Source: Flagellimonas marinaquae (GTDB taxonomy: Bacteria > Bacteroidota > Bacteroidia > Flavobacteriales > Flavobacteriaceae). Taken from it: a stretch of 64,000 bases of DNA. Shown piece by piece: positions 1 to 8,552 of the stretch. A program made the position numbers and the translations under genes. The stretch is taken from contig NZ_RZMZ01000014.1 of assembly GCF_003992675.1 (NCBI RefSeq), positions 96,725 through 160,724 of the forward strand, written 5' to 3'. Under the pieces are notes generated by a model, which was given only the letters and a program-made list of their open reading frames with translations, was not told the origin of the DNA and ran no database searches. Each line of letters opens with the position of its first letter. Within the stretch, counting starts at the first letter, position 1.

Positions 1-1084
1 GGTCACCAAAATCACCACTGAAACCGGATAGGTCAAAATCGTTGCCGTTAGGGGTCACCGTTACCGTTCCGTCGGTGGAAGTGATGGCCTGTAATTCGTT
101 AGCCGGGTCGTTGTCCGCATCGTCTACGTTATCCACATTATCCGCGAAATCTGCAGGAACTCCTGTCAAGCTGCTCCACTGACCGTCGAAATCGTCGGTG
201 GCATCCAGATCCAAGTTTGAAGGCACGTTGGTCAAATCGCCAAAGTCTCCAGAAAAGTCATCCGTGCTGTCAGTATCCAAGTTCGGGAACTCGTTGTTCA
301 CCGCAGTGGCCACTTGGGCATCGGTCAATTGGGTATCGTTGTCAATATTGTCGGCAAAACCTGCTGGAATCCCGGTCAAGCTGCTCCACTGTCCATCGAA
401 ATCATCGGTGGAATCCAAATCCAGATTGGCAGGGACGTTGGTCAAATCTCCAAAGTCGCCTGAAAAGTCGTCTGTGCTGTCCGTGTCCAAATTTGCTGGA
501 ACATTGGTCAAATCGTTAAAGTCCCCAGAGAAATCATCCGTGCTGTCTGTATCCAAGTTCGGGAACTCATTGTTCACCGCCGTGGCCACTTGGGCATCGG
601 ACAGGGTAGTATCTGTATCAATCAATGCGGCCAAATCTGCCAATGCGACGGAAAAGGTGTTCAAATCGGAATCCGTTATCACCAAATTCGTATTCGTCCC
701 ATCTATCCCAAAAGATGTTACGGTGGTATTTGAATCCATTAGCGTATCGCTCAAACTACTCAAATCCACATTTACACTTCCGCCATTTTCCAAGGTTAGC
801 GATAGGGTATTGGTAGCATCATTAAAAGTAAACCCGGTCAACTGCTGATTGTCCGAAGCGGTCAATTCCCAGGTATCCCCGTCCCAAAAATAGATAGTCC
901 CCGTAGTGGTGTTTACGTATATATCACCGAGGTCAGCCCCTGTGGGGCTTGTTGCTCCAGAGCTCGAGACGTCAGTACCTTTTAAGACTTCGCAGTTGCA
1001 TTGGTCCTGTAGCGTAACCGTGGTTTGCGAAAAAGCTATTCCTGTTGAAAAAAGAAATAATAGGGCTAGAATGCTCTTCTTCAT
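1..1084 (-). CDS. Secreted tandem-repeat protein, 3' end outside the window
   Basis: An open frame runs from the ATG at 1084 to the left edge without a stop, giving 361 codons of an incomplete gene. It begins with a clear signal peptide (MKKSILALLFLFSTGIAFSQ). After a short N-terminal region with a GDIYVNTTTGTIYFWDG segment, it is dominated by acidic repeats built from DSTDDFSGDFGDLTNVP-like units alternating with QLTDAQVATAVNNEFPNLD. Similar repeats occur in large secreted proteins of flavobacteria, where they are thought to be surface or adhesin modules; that role is an inference. The C-terminus, which would carry any T9SS sorting signal, lies outside the window. A terminator lies between this gene and the OmpA gene upstream, so it is probably transcribed separately. 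No specific function can be assigned. Confidence 0.8.
   Translation of the reverse strand, partial: MKKSILALLFLFSTGIAFSQTTVTLQDQCNCEVLKGTDVSSSGATSPTGADLGDIYVNTTTGTIYFWDGDTWELTASDNQQLTGFTFNDATNTLSLTLENGGSVNVDLSSLSDTLMDSNTTVTSFGIDGTNTNLVITDSDLNTFSVALADLAALIDTDTTLSDAQVATAVNNEFPNLDTDSTDDFSGDFNDLTNVPANLDTDSTDDFSGDFGDLTNVPANLDLDSTDDFDGQWSSLTGIPAGFADNIDNDTQLTDAQVATAVNNEFPNLDTDSTDDFSGDFGDLTNVPSNLDLDATDDFDGQWSSLTGVPADFADNVDNVDDADNDPANELQAITSTDGTVTVTPNGNDFDLSGFSGDFGD
130..615 (-). repeat. Coding tandem repeats in the secreted repeat protein
   Basis: Near-identical DNA blocks recur. A block of about 110 bp at 171-283 is repeated at 381-490, and part of it again at 491-556. A second block at 271-335 reappears at 551-612. 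All lie in frame and encode the DSTDDFSGDF/LTNVP and DAQVATAVNNEFPN modules, so copy number can change without breaking the frame. Confidence 0.8.
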
Positions 1085-1386
1085 GAGGTTATAATTAGTT
1101 GAGGATGATGTAAACCTTTTGTTGATTTTCAATTGTTCTGTTGATTAATTTTATGGCAATTCAATTCGCCTAAATTTCAACTGCATACAAAATTACCCTG
1201 AGTTTTAGCCGTAGAAAATAATTGTTGTGAACCTATTGAATCCCATTGTATAGCATCCCATTTTTGAGGTTATCCCCAGCGTCAATTAGGTTTTCCTTAA
1301 TGCACTTTGTCGATGAAACCCAGTAATTATGCGATAATTCGCACATGTCTTTTTACTTTCATAACGGGATTTTCAAAATTTTGAGC
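1085..1386. other. Intergenic region with no recognised gene
   Basis: This AT-rich gap lies between the start of the repeat-protein gene and the terminator of the OmpA gene. It contains one match to the Bacteroidota -7 element on the minus strand (TAATTTTG, 1195 to 1188) but no matching upstream TTG, so a promoter for the repeat-protein gene is possible but weakly supported. I see no RNA gene or ORF in it. Confidence 0.4.
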
Positions 1387-1420
1387 AAAAAAAAAAACGA
1401 CCCCAAAAAGGAGTCGTTCC
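1387..1420 (-). terminator. Rho-independent terminator after the OmpA-family gene
   Basis: Read on the minus strand there is a 9-bp stem (AACGACTCC with GGGGTCGTT, one G-U pair) around a T5 loop, followed by an uninterrupted run of about 11 T. It lies about 22 bp past the stop codon of the OmpA-family gene and ends the three-gene T9SS unit. Confidence 0.9.
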
Positions 1421-1442
1421 ATAGCAAGAAGTTTGCTTTGAT

Positions 1443-3392
1443 TTATTCAAATATGATAAATTCTGATCTACGATTTAATTGATGCTGTTCTTCTGAACAT
1501 TGTACTCCATTTACACAATCATTTACCAATCGGGTCTCTCCAAATCCTTCACCTTCCAACCTAGTGGGAGAAATACCTTTCGAAATCATATAGTTTACCG
1601 TAGATTCTGCCCGCTTTTGGGACAACCAAAGATTGTAGGCATCGACTCCACGACTATCGGTATGTGAGTTCACCTTGATTTTCAAACTTGGATATTTTTC
1701 CATGGCCACGATCACTTTTTGAATCTCAATCTCTGCATCGGGTCGGATGTTATACTTGTTCAGGTCAAAATATATCGTGCTCAACTGCAATAATTTAGCT
1801 AGGTCGTCCCCAAAACCACCGGTCACAATATCACGTTCTAGATAAAAATCCACAATTCTGGGTTTTCCATCTGAAATGGGCAAATATTCTTCGGCCGGTA
1901 CATACCCGTCTCGAGATGCCCTGACAAAATTACCTTTGGAACAATCGAGCATCAGTATGTAGTTTCCATCAGAATCGGTAATGGTCGATGAAATCTCATT
2001 GTTTTCTTCATCAATAATCTTGACCGTGGCCCCTGCCAACACTTCATTGGAAATACGGTCCCTTACAGTTCCTGTCACTTCCTGAATACAGTCCAAAACA
2101 AGCGGCTGGGTCTCCACGAATTCGTAAATATCGTCTCCGCCCATGCCTCCTTCCCTATTGGATGCGAAGTAACCTGTTTTGTTGGATGTACGGTAAATAA
2201 ACGAAAAGTCATCGTTGGGGGAGTTTACAGGTCTTCCCACATTTACTACGGGTTGTGAATAATCGTTATAGGCTATTTTGGTGGCAAAGACATCCAATCC
2301 CCCTAGGCCCTGATGACCGTCCGAAGCAAAATAAAGTACCCCATCTGCTGTGATAAATGGAAACGTTTCCCTTCCAATGGTATTGATGTTACTTCCGAGG
2401 TTTTGGATGGGACCATAGGTTCCGTCGCCTATGATTTCGGTAACGAATATATCGGATGCCCCCAGGCTGCCCGTCATATCTGAAACAAAATAAAGCTTTT
2501 TTTCATCCGGACTGAGCATAGGGTGCGCTACAGAATAGGAATCACTGTTGAAAGGGAGCTCTACGATATTTGTCCATTCTCCGTTAACCTTCTCTGCACT
2601 ATAGATTTTTAGCCTTATGATTCCTTCTTCATCTTTTTTCCTCCTACCATCAAAAAAATTGTTCCGTGTAAAATACATGGTAGTACCATCTTTGGTTACC
2701 ACAGAGGTAGATTCATGCAAACGGGTGTTTACATCACCTTCCAATTTCACGACTTTTCCTTGGGAAACGCTATCTGCATCCACTTTGTATAAGTCCAAGA
2801 AGTCACTTGCATTCCAGGTATGCCTATATCTTGCAAAGTTGCCCGTGTCCCTGTCCGAGGCAAAAATGAGCCCCTTTTCGTAATAGGCGGCTGCAAAATC
2901 GGAGTATGCACTGTTATATAGAAATGGCTTTATATCATATCTACCTGAATTTTCTTCAATTTTGGTCATGTAATCCACATCAAAATCGACCATGGCAGCG
3001 GTCAGTTCCTTAAAGTTGTCCATCACCCTGTCCGCTTCGTCATAGTTTCCAATAGATTTTAAACTTTGCGCATAGCGGAAGATATCCTCCACTGACATTT
3101 CGCTTGGATAGTTTTTTTCCAACTTTCCGTAGGTTTCGGCTGCTTCGTCATATTTGGCATTGAAATAGTACGAATTACCCAATTTTTTTAGAAGGTCGGG
3201 GGACGAATAGCCCTTGTCCAACACTTTTTTGTAGATATCGATGGCCGGACTGAAGGAATATTGTTGATACCGCTCATCGGCCCTTTCCATGATTCGTTCA
3301 ATTTGCTTATCTGGAATACTGTCCTGTTGTGCAATTGCCTTTTGAAAGCATCCGTAAATGATTATCGATACTATGAGTATTCTTTTCAGCAT
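1443..3392 (-). CDS. OmpA-family protein with TPR, beta-propeller and carboxypeptidase-regulatory-like domains (PorE-like)
   Basis: This 649-aa exported protein has a signal peptide ending near AIAQQ; the cysteine at residue 15 (IYGC) is only a weak lipobox. Domains in order are TPR helices (about 25-140), WD40/PD40-type propeller blades with repeated LSPDEKKLYFVSD-like segments (about 150-420), a carboxypeptidase-regulatory-like beta domain (about 435-520), and an OmpA C-terminal peptidoglycan-binding domain (about 533-649) with the NSHTDSRG motif. This architecture is that of Porphyromonas PorE, a T9SS component that anchors the machine to peptidoglycan, and of paralogues encoded beside PorP/SprF proteins in flavobacteria. 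It is last in an operon with the SprF-like and adhesin genes, so it probably serves that adhesin's secretion or anchoring. The exact role is inferred. Confidence 0.85.
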   Translation of the reverse strand: MLKRILIVSIIIYGCFQKAIAQQDSIPDKQIERIMERADERYQQYSFSPAIDIYKKVLDKGYSSPDLLKKLGNSYYFNAKYDEAAETYGKLEKNYPSEMSVEDIFRYAQSLKSIGNYDEADRVMDNFKELTAAMVDFDVDYMTKIEENSGRYDIKPFLYNSAYSDFAAAYYEKGLIFASDRDTGNFARYRHTWNASDFLDLYKVDADSVSQGKVVKLEGDVNTRLHESTSVVTKDGTTMYFTRNNFFDGRRKKDEEGIIRLKIYSAEKVNGEWTNIVELPFNSDSYSVAHPMLSPDEKKLYFVSDMTGSLGASDIFVTEIIGDGTYGPIQNLGSNINTIGRETFPFITADGVLYFASDGHQGLGGLDVFATKIAYNDYSQPVVNVGRPVNSPNDDFSFIYRTSNKTGYFASNREGGMGGDDIYEFVETQPLVLDCIQEVTGTVRDRISNEVLAGATVKIIDEENNEISSTITDSDGNYILMLDCSKGNFVRASRDGYVPAEEYLPISDGKPRIVDFYLERDIVTGGFGDDLAKLLQLSTIYFDLNKYNIRPDAEIEIQKVIVAMEKYPSLKIKVNSHTDSRGVDAYNLWLSQKRAESTVNYMISKGISPTRLEGEGFGETRLVNDCVNGVQCSEEQHQLNRRSEFIIFE

Positions 3393-3403
3393 GCTGTACT
3401 ATA

Positions 3404-4360
3404 TTAAAAGAATCGTGGTGATATGGTCCTTTGGAACGATTTCAACAATTCCAAGCGGAGAAATATTTCAAACGAGCCATCGTTAAACTGTGTTCCTCCC
3501 AATTCGGTAGTTTCGCGATCGTATGCCAATCCCAACATGATTTGGTCGGTAACCTGAAAACCAACCAAACCACTTACTGCTGCATCCCATCTGTACGCGG
3601 CACCGAAACTAAATTTGTTCGCAAATAGGAAGCTGGCGGATAAATCCACTTGTAGGGGTGCACCGGAAACCGCTTTGGTCAACAGGGCCGGTTTAAACTG
3701 AAGGTCTGCACCAATATCAAACACATATCCTGTAATCAAATAAATGTTCATTCGTTCGGCGGACAAAAAGTTTACTCCATCCCCCGAGTTGTCATTGTCA
3801 AAATATTCGGATTCGAGTACATTGGGCGCTGATAGTCCTGCATAGAATTTATCCGTGTGATAATAAACACCAAGACCAAAGTTTGGTGTAAATCTATTGT
3901 CGATATTATTCTGATTCACCACTTCTTGATCAAAGTTGCGGAGTCCATTAAAGTCGAGACTCAACATATTTCCTCCTGCCTTTAATCCAAATGATAATTT
4001 GGCGTCCATTGACACATCTATAGTATAAGAGACAACTGCATCCAAATAAGTCTCCTGCACAACGCCATCACCAATATTGTCATTTACTATGGAGACTCCA
4101 TAACCCAATCGACTATTGCGAATGGGGGAATGTAAATTAATGGTAAAAGTTTCGGGCGCACCGTCCAGACCTACCCATTGCGAACGGTACAGACCGGCAA
4201 AACTGAGTTGCCCCCTTGACCCTGCATAGGCTGGATTCACACTCAACGTATTGTACATATATTGTGTATACTGGGCATCTTGTTGGGCCTTTACCCCTGT
4301 AGCCACGATTCCAACAAATAATAAAGTGGCAATGAAATATTTTTTTGTCATGCTATCCAT
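3404..4360 (-). CDS. PorP/SprF family type IX secretion membrane protein
   Basis: The protein has 318 aa with a signal peptide and the family hallmark just after it (QDAQYTQYMYN, then VNPAYAGS). The rest is predicted to be an outer-membrane beta barrel with aromatic-rich alternating strands. SprF of Flavobacterium johnsoniae is needed to secrete SprB, a protein with a type-B C-terminal sorting domain, and paralogues are usually encoded just downstream of their own type-B substrate. That is the arrangement here: the adhesin stop codon lies 4 bp upstream, and the OmpA-family gene follows 11 bp after. The start is either the ATG at 4360 or the one four codons in (4351, MTKKYFIATLL); the second gives a cleaner signal peptide. 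Specificity for the neighbouring adhesin is inferred. Confidence 0.93.
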   Translation of the reverse strand: MDSMTKKYFIATLLFVGIVATGVKAQQDAQYTQYMYNTLSVNPAYAGSRGQLSFAGLYRSQWVGLDGAPETFTINLHSPIRNSRLGYGVSIVNDNIGDGVVQETYLDAVVSYTIDVSMDAKLSFGLKAGGNMLSLDFNGLRNFDQEVVNQNNIDNRFTPNFGLGVYYHTDKFYAGLSAPNVLESEYFDNDNSGDGVNFLSAERMNIYLITGYVFDIGADLQFKPALLTKAVSGAPLQVDLSASFLFANKFSFGAAYRWDAAVSGLVGFQVTDQIMLGLAYDRETTELGGTQFNDGSFEIFLRLELLKSFQRTISPRFF

Positions 4361-4364
4361 AAGG

Positions 4365-7300
4365 TTATCTGCTCAAATAAATGTATTCGGAGTCCGTGAA
4401 GCTTCCTTGCTCAGTTTCATAATTGAAAATGTAGAAATAGATGCCTGCCGGAAGGTAATCATTAACGCTTAATGCTGATTTTCCGCGGACGCGTCCATCG
4501 AAAACATTGTTGATATTATCGTAGTTGTTCCCTTCAAACACCAAGGTTCCCCAACGGTTAAAGATTTTGATGGTACTTGATTTGATATATTCCGTACCTC
4601 GTATGAACAAGAAGTCGTTTTTCAAATCGCCGTTTGGTGTCAACATTTGGTTCACTTCTATGGCTTCCACGACCACCTGGACCGTTGCCGTATCACAATT
4701 ATCTGGATTACCGACTTCGCAAATGGTGTATTCGATGGTATAGGTGCCAGGCTGCGTTCCAGGGCTTACCGTTATAGTGCCATCTTCATTCACGGTCAAT
4801 TGATTGGTAGGTGTGGAAGTCAAAATAACGTCGCTCAAGGACACGGTGGTATCGTTGAGAGTATCATTCAACAACACGTTACTATCGGGAATCAGTCCTC
4901 CTCCGATTCCTGCGTTATAACTGTCGTCCACCGCATCAATTACGTTATCCTCGCCTTGCATCACTTCCACGGTTACCGTAGCCGTATCACAATTATCCAC
5001 ATCCAACACATCACATATGGTATAGCTAATGGTATAGGTGCCAGGACTGGTACCCTGAACAACGCTTACGCTTCCATCCTCGTTTACCACGAGCTCTTCG
5101 GTTGGGGTTGAGGTCAAAATCACATCTGCAAGGGTAGCAATGGATTCATTGACCGTATCATTGGACAGTACATTGCTTCCTGAAATGACTCCTCCTTCTT
5201 CAGAAGTTGTATTATAGGCATCATCTACGGCATCGATCATGTTTGCGCTTCCTTGCATTACCTGAACCGTTACAGTAGCTGTATCGCAATTATCCACGTT
5301 CAACACATCACAAATGGTATAGGTGATGGTGTAGGTTCCGGCCATGGTTCCAGGATTAACACTTACCGTTCCATCCTCATTTACTGTAAGTTCGGCAGTG
5401 GGCGTCGAGGTCAAAATGACATCCGCAAGGGTCAATGGACCTCCGTTCAAGGTGTCGTTGAACAACACATTGCTATCGGGGATTACCCCCTCTTGGTCTG
5501 TGGTTGTTGAATACACATCATCCAAGGCATCAATTGCGTTAGACCCGACTTCAATATAAATAGTGGCAGTGGCACATACGTTTGGGTCTGGCAATACATT
5601 ACAAACCTGATACACTATTGTTATGGTTGAATTGGACTCTGCCAATGTGGGCAGATAGTTTACAAAACCACTCTCTGCATCAAAAGTTACAGTTCCTGTT
5701 GCGTTGCCTCCAATTCGTGATAAACTTGTAACACCTACATTGATTTCATCTGCATTGGGAAGGAAGTCATCGTTTTCAAGAATATTGATGGCTACCTCAG
5801 TTAAAGCTGGTGTTGTCCCAAAGTCATCGTTCGCTGTCGCTGTCAGTGGGTCAGGATCGTTTCCGTTGGGGTTCCCATCGCCATCACAATCCAATGCTTC
5901 CCAATCTGCCGACTGTGGCAAGGTAATGCTATCGGGATTATAGCTACATGGATCAAGGGGGTCCGTTCCGTCGTTCTTTTCATCCTCGTTGGTTACGCCG
6001 TCGCCATCGCAATCTGAATCGTTCCAAGCGGATGAGGGGTCTACAGTCTGACTGTCGAGTACAAAATCGCATGCATCCTGGGGGTCAGTACCATCTTCTT
6101 CCTCATCACCATTGGTGACACCATCACCATCGCAATCAGCTGTTAAGTAATCGCCAGTCTGTGGCAAGGTGATGCTATCAGGATTATAATCACATGGGTC
6201 AAATGGGTCTGTTCCGTCCTCTTTTTCATCTCCGTTGGTCACGCCATCGCCATCGCAATCTGCATTTAAATAGTCTCCAGTTTGCGGTTGGGTAATATGT
6301 TCTTCCACGAAATCGCAAGGGTCCGTAGGGTCTGTTCCGTCCTCCTCTTCATCTTCATCGGTTACACCGTCTCCATCGGTATCCGTGTCGTCGTTCGGAT
6401 CCAAATAATCAGGAGTACCATCCCCATCGGTATCATCATCAGTAGGGTCATTATTGCCATTGGCATCTTCATCAGGGGTATCGATGGAATCCCCGTCATC
6501 GTCAAAATCACGATAATTTACATCCCCTTCGCCATCACGATCAGGTATGTCGGTTGCTGGATCATCAATCTCATCGTTTACATCAAAACCATCGTTGACG
6601 TCGCTTCCTTCGTAGCCGTCATCAAGTCCGTCCCCATCGGTATCTACACCGGTATAGGTCCAATCTGGAACTCCATCAAAATTAAAATCGTTTCCTTCGT
6701 TATTATCGGGTACCAAATCGTTTTCACTGTCATCGTCCAAATAGTCAGGTGTACCATCACTATCTGTATCCTCAAGTGATAGTCCAATGGTCTCCCCAGC
6801 TTCATAAGCATCGTCTACACCGTTTTGGTTGGCATCCTCTCCGGAGGGAGGAATGTACCCTTCTGTGGGCTGTGCCTCCACATTGTCCGGGATGCCGTCG
6901 TCATCGCTATCAATATCGAGCCTATCGGGGTATCCGTCGTTGTCATTGTCCACATCTTCACTAAAATTTACTGTTTGTGGATCCTTAAAGTTGTCCAAAC
7001 AACCGAATTGTATACCCGCTTGCCTAGCTACGTTTGTTTTAAAGTTATCATCTATATCAGCCTGAATTCCAAACCGAAATACAAAGGAATCTATGGAAAC
7101 AAACTCTACAGCTACGTTGACCGATGGCACTTGATTTGAAATACCATCATATTCCCGGCTTCCACCATTTACCAAGAAGCCACCAGTGGTATTCTGAACC
7201 GTAATCTCATTATCAGCATCAAGGGTGTAGCTTGCAGGAGTATTGAATCGATTGTATTCTTGATAATCACCGTTACCATCCACATCGATGAAGTTGGCAC

Positions 7301-8156
7301 TCAACTCCTCGAGCACCACAGGTGTAGTATTTCCATTTTCCACGAAGGAAATCCTAAAATCTACATAAGGTCTTCGTTGTTCCGATGTTGTGGTGAAAAA
7401 AATCTCAGGCTTAAAAAATTCTGGGTCCGTTTGGTTTTGGTCAAGAAACAAAATCTCACCATTCACCACTTCCTCAATCAGCACCAAGGCATCTAGTCCA
7501 TTTGCAACATTGGGATAACGATAAACAGCTCCTTCTGCAAGTGCCTCGCCCGACTCTAATATGGGTTCGCTTCCAAAATTCAATTTTGGAACGGTAGTAC
7601 AATCCAAGTCTGTACTGATAATACTGGATTCATTTTGATCTAAAATGCCATCATTATCTGAGTCCATGTCCAGATAATCCGGAACTCCGTCGCTATCAGT
7701 ATCAATGGGAGTAAGTCCAGTTCCTGCACCAGGAACAGTTTCATACACATCGTCCAACCCGTTCCCGTCCGTGTCCTCACCAGAAGGCAATTGAACATTT
7801 GCAAAGTTTTGGGCTTCGTAGTTATCCAATAACCCATCACCGTCAGAATCTATATCCAAATAGTTGGCAATTCCATCTCCATCTGTGTCCGTAGGATTGG
7901 TCTCAGGATTGTCATCTCCGTCCAAATTGGCATCTTCCACTCTATCCAGTATCCCATCATTGTCCGAATCCAAATCCACATTATCAGGGACCCCATCACC
8001 ATCGGAATCGGTGGTGCCGCTAACGGGATGCATTTCCAAGTTCTTTATATTGGGAGTATTCGCAGAAACGAGACTGAGGTATATGGTAAATCCTAAAACA
8101 AGAAGTAGCAAACCAAGTATGCTCTTCTTAAGATTAAAGAAAGTAATGTTCTCCAT
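4365..8156 (-). CDS. Large cell-surface protein with thrombospondin type-3 repeats, Ig-like repeats and a T9SS type-B sorting domain
   Basis: This 1263-aa secreted protein has an N-terminal hydrophobic signal (about 12-32). It then has calcium-binding thrombospondin type-3 repeats of the DxDxDG type at about 48-175 and again at about 400-780, separated by a roughly 200-residue globular segment. Three near-identical Ig/cadherin-like domains of about 100 aa follow (about 840-1165). The C-terminal ~85 residues form a gliding-motility-associated (CHU_C, type-B) sorting domain: LTPNGD, then IFNRWG and LPAGIYFY. Such proteins cross the outer membrane through the T9SS and act as adhesins, like SprB. 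It is first in an operon with SprF-like and PorE-like genes. Ligand and role in gliding or attachment are unknown. Cysteines recur in the later Asp-rich repeats (spacing about 35-40 aa). Confidence 0.92.
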   Translation of the reverse strand: MENITFFNLKKSILGLLLLVLGFTIYLSLVSANTPNIKNLEMHPVSGTTDSDGDGVPDNVDLDSDNDGILDRVEDANLDGDDNPETNPTDTDGDGIANYLDIDSDGDGLLDNYEAQNFANVQLPSGEDTDGNGLDDVYETVPGAGTGLTPIDTDSDGVPDYLDMDSDNDGILDQNESSIISTDLDCTTVPKLNFGSEPILESGEALAEGAVYRYPNVANGLDALVLIEEVVNGEILFLDQNQTDPEFFKPEIFFTTTSEQRRPYVDFRISFVENGNTTPVVLEELSANFIDVDGNGDYQEYNRFNTPASYTLDADNEITVQNTTGGFLVNGGSREYDGISNQVPSVNVAVEFVSIDSFVFRFGIQADIDDNFKTNVARQAGIQFGCLDNFKDPQTVNFSEDVDNDNDGYPDRLDIDSDDDGIPDNVEAQPTEGYIPPSGEDANQNGVDDAYEAGETIGLSLEDTDSDGTPDYLDDDSENDLVPDNNEGNDFNFDGVPDWTYTGVDTDGDGLDDGYEGSDVNDGFDVNDEIDDPATDIPDRDGEGDVNYRDFDDDGDSIDTPDEDANGNNDPTDDDTDGDGTPDYLDPNDDTDTDGDGVTDEDEEEDGTDPTDPCDFVEEHITQPQTGDYLNADCDGDGVTNGDEKEDGTDPFDPCDYNPDSITLPQTGDYLTADCDGDGVTNGDEEEDGTDPQDACDFVLDSQTVDPSSAWNDSDCDGDGVTNEDEKNDGTDPLDPCSYNPDSITLPQSADWEALDCDGDGNPNGNDPDPLTATANDDFGTTPALTEVAINILENDDFLPNADEINVGVTSLSRIGGNATGTVTFDAESGFVNYLPTLAESNSTITIVYQVCNVLPDPNVCATATIYIEVGSNAIDALDDVYSTTTDQEGVIPDSNVLFNDTLNGGPLTLADVILTSTPTAELTVNEDGTVSVNPGTMAGTYTITYTICDVLNVDNCDTATVTVQVMQGSANMIDAVDDAYNTTSEEGGVISGSNVLSNDTVNESIATLADVILTSTPTEELVVNEDGSVSVVQGTSPGTYTISYTICDVLDVDNCDTATVTVEVMQGEDNVIDAVDDSYNAGIGGGLIPDSNVLLNDTLNDTTVSLSDVILTSTPTNQLTVNEDGTITVSPGTQPGTYTIEYTICEVGNPDNCDTATVQVVVEAIEVNQMLTPNGDLKNDFLFIRGTEYIKSSTIKIFNRWGTLVFEGNNYDNINNVFDGRVRGKSALSVNDYLPAGIYFYIFNYETEQGSFTDSEYIYLSR
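4650..5545 (-). repeat. Three tandem 300-bp repeats encoding Ig-like domains
   Basis: Matching landmarks occur at about 4920, 5219 and 5518, giving a period of 299-300 bp. The units encode the IDAVDD...NVL.NDT...TSTP...TVNEDG...CDTATVTV domain. The high DNA identity between units suggests recent duplication or homogenisation. Confidence 0.8.
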
Positions 8157-8529
8157 AAATGATAAGTTTTGGTCAACTAATCACCATGGCAACAAGTGGT
8201 TCTCGTATGTGGTAAGAAAATTGGGGTTTTCTTAATTGTTTTTATTCTCTGGTCCTTTTCGACACCTATCGGCACTAACAAGTCACATAATTAACTTATT
8301 TGCATTTTATCACCTATTTTAATCGATAAAAGGCGAATTCATCATCATTAGTTACCGCATCTGTATGTTTTACAAACGCATAAGTACAACATCCATGGCC
8401 AGTGATATAAAAACGGCGGAAAAATACTTCTCTTTTTGTTGATGGCTATTGTAAATCCTTAATTTTTTTCCAATTCTATCAACAATTCCGAATCATCCCA
8501 AAAATGACCGGGAAACCATATAAATCCAC
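8157..8529. other. Divergent intergenic region between the adhesin operon and prfC
   Basis: About 370 bp of AT-rich DNA separates the divergent adhesin and prfC genes. Apart from the prfC -7 element listed separately and a weak AAGAAAA/TTTTCTT stem at about 8215-8236, I see no gene, RNA or strong repeat. It must hold the promoter of the adhesin operon, but no convincing TAnnTTTG is visible on the minus strand. Confidence 0.4.
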
Positions 8530-8537
8530 TATTTTTG
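8530..8537 (+). promoter_or_regulatory. Candidate -7 promoter element of prfC
   Basis: TATTTTTG matches the Bacteroidota -7 consensus TAnnTTTG and lies 15 nt before the ATG at 8553. No clear TTG -33 element is seen upstream, so the call rests on the -7 match and position. Confidence 0.45.
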
Positions 8538-8552
8538 CCGAAATTTTTGTTG

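Noticed and set aside
198..848. Plus-strand open frames within the first kilobase
   Set aside because: They are antisense shadows of the minus-strand repeat protein; their apparent repeats mirror those of the real gene, and they lack start context or signal features.
6282..7139. Plus-strand open frames opposite the Asp-rich adhesin repeats
   Set aside because: Low-complexity antisense frames created by GAT/GAC-rich codons in the adhesin.
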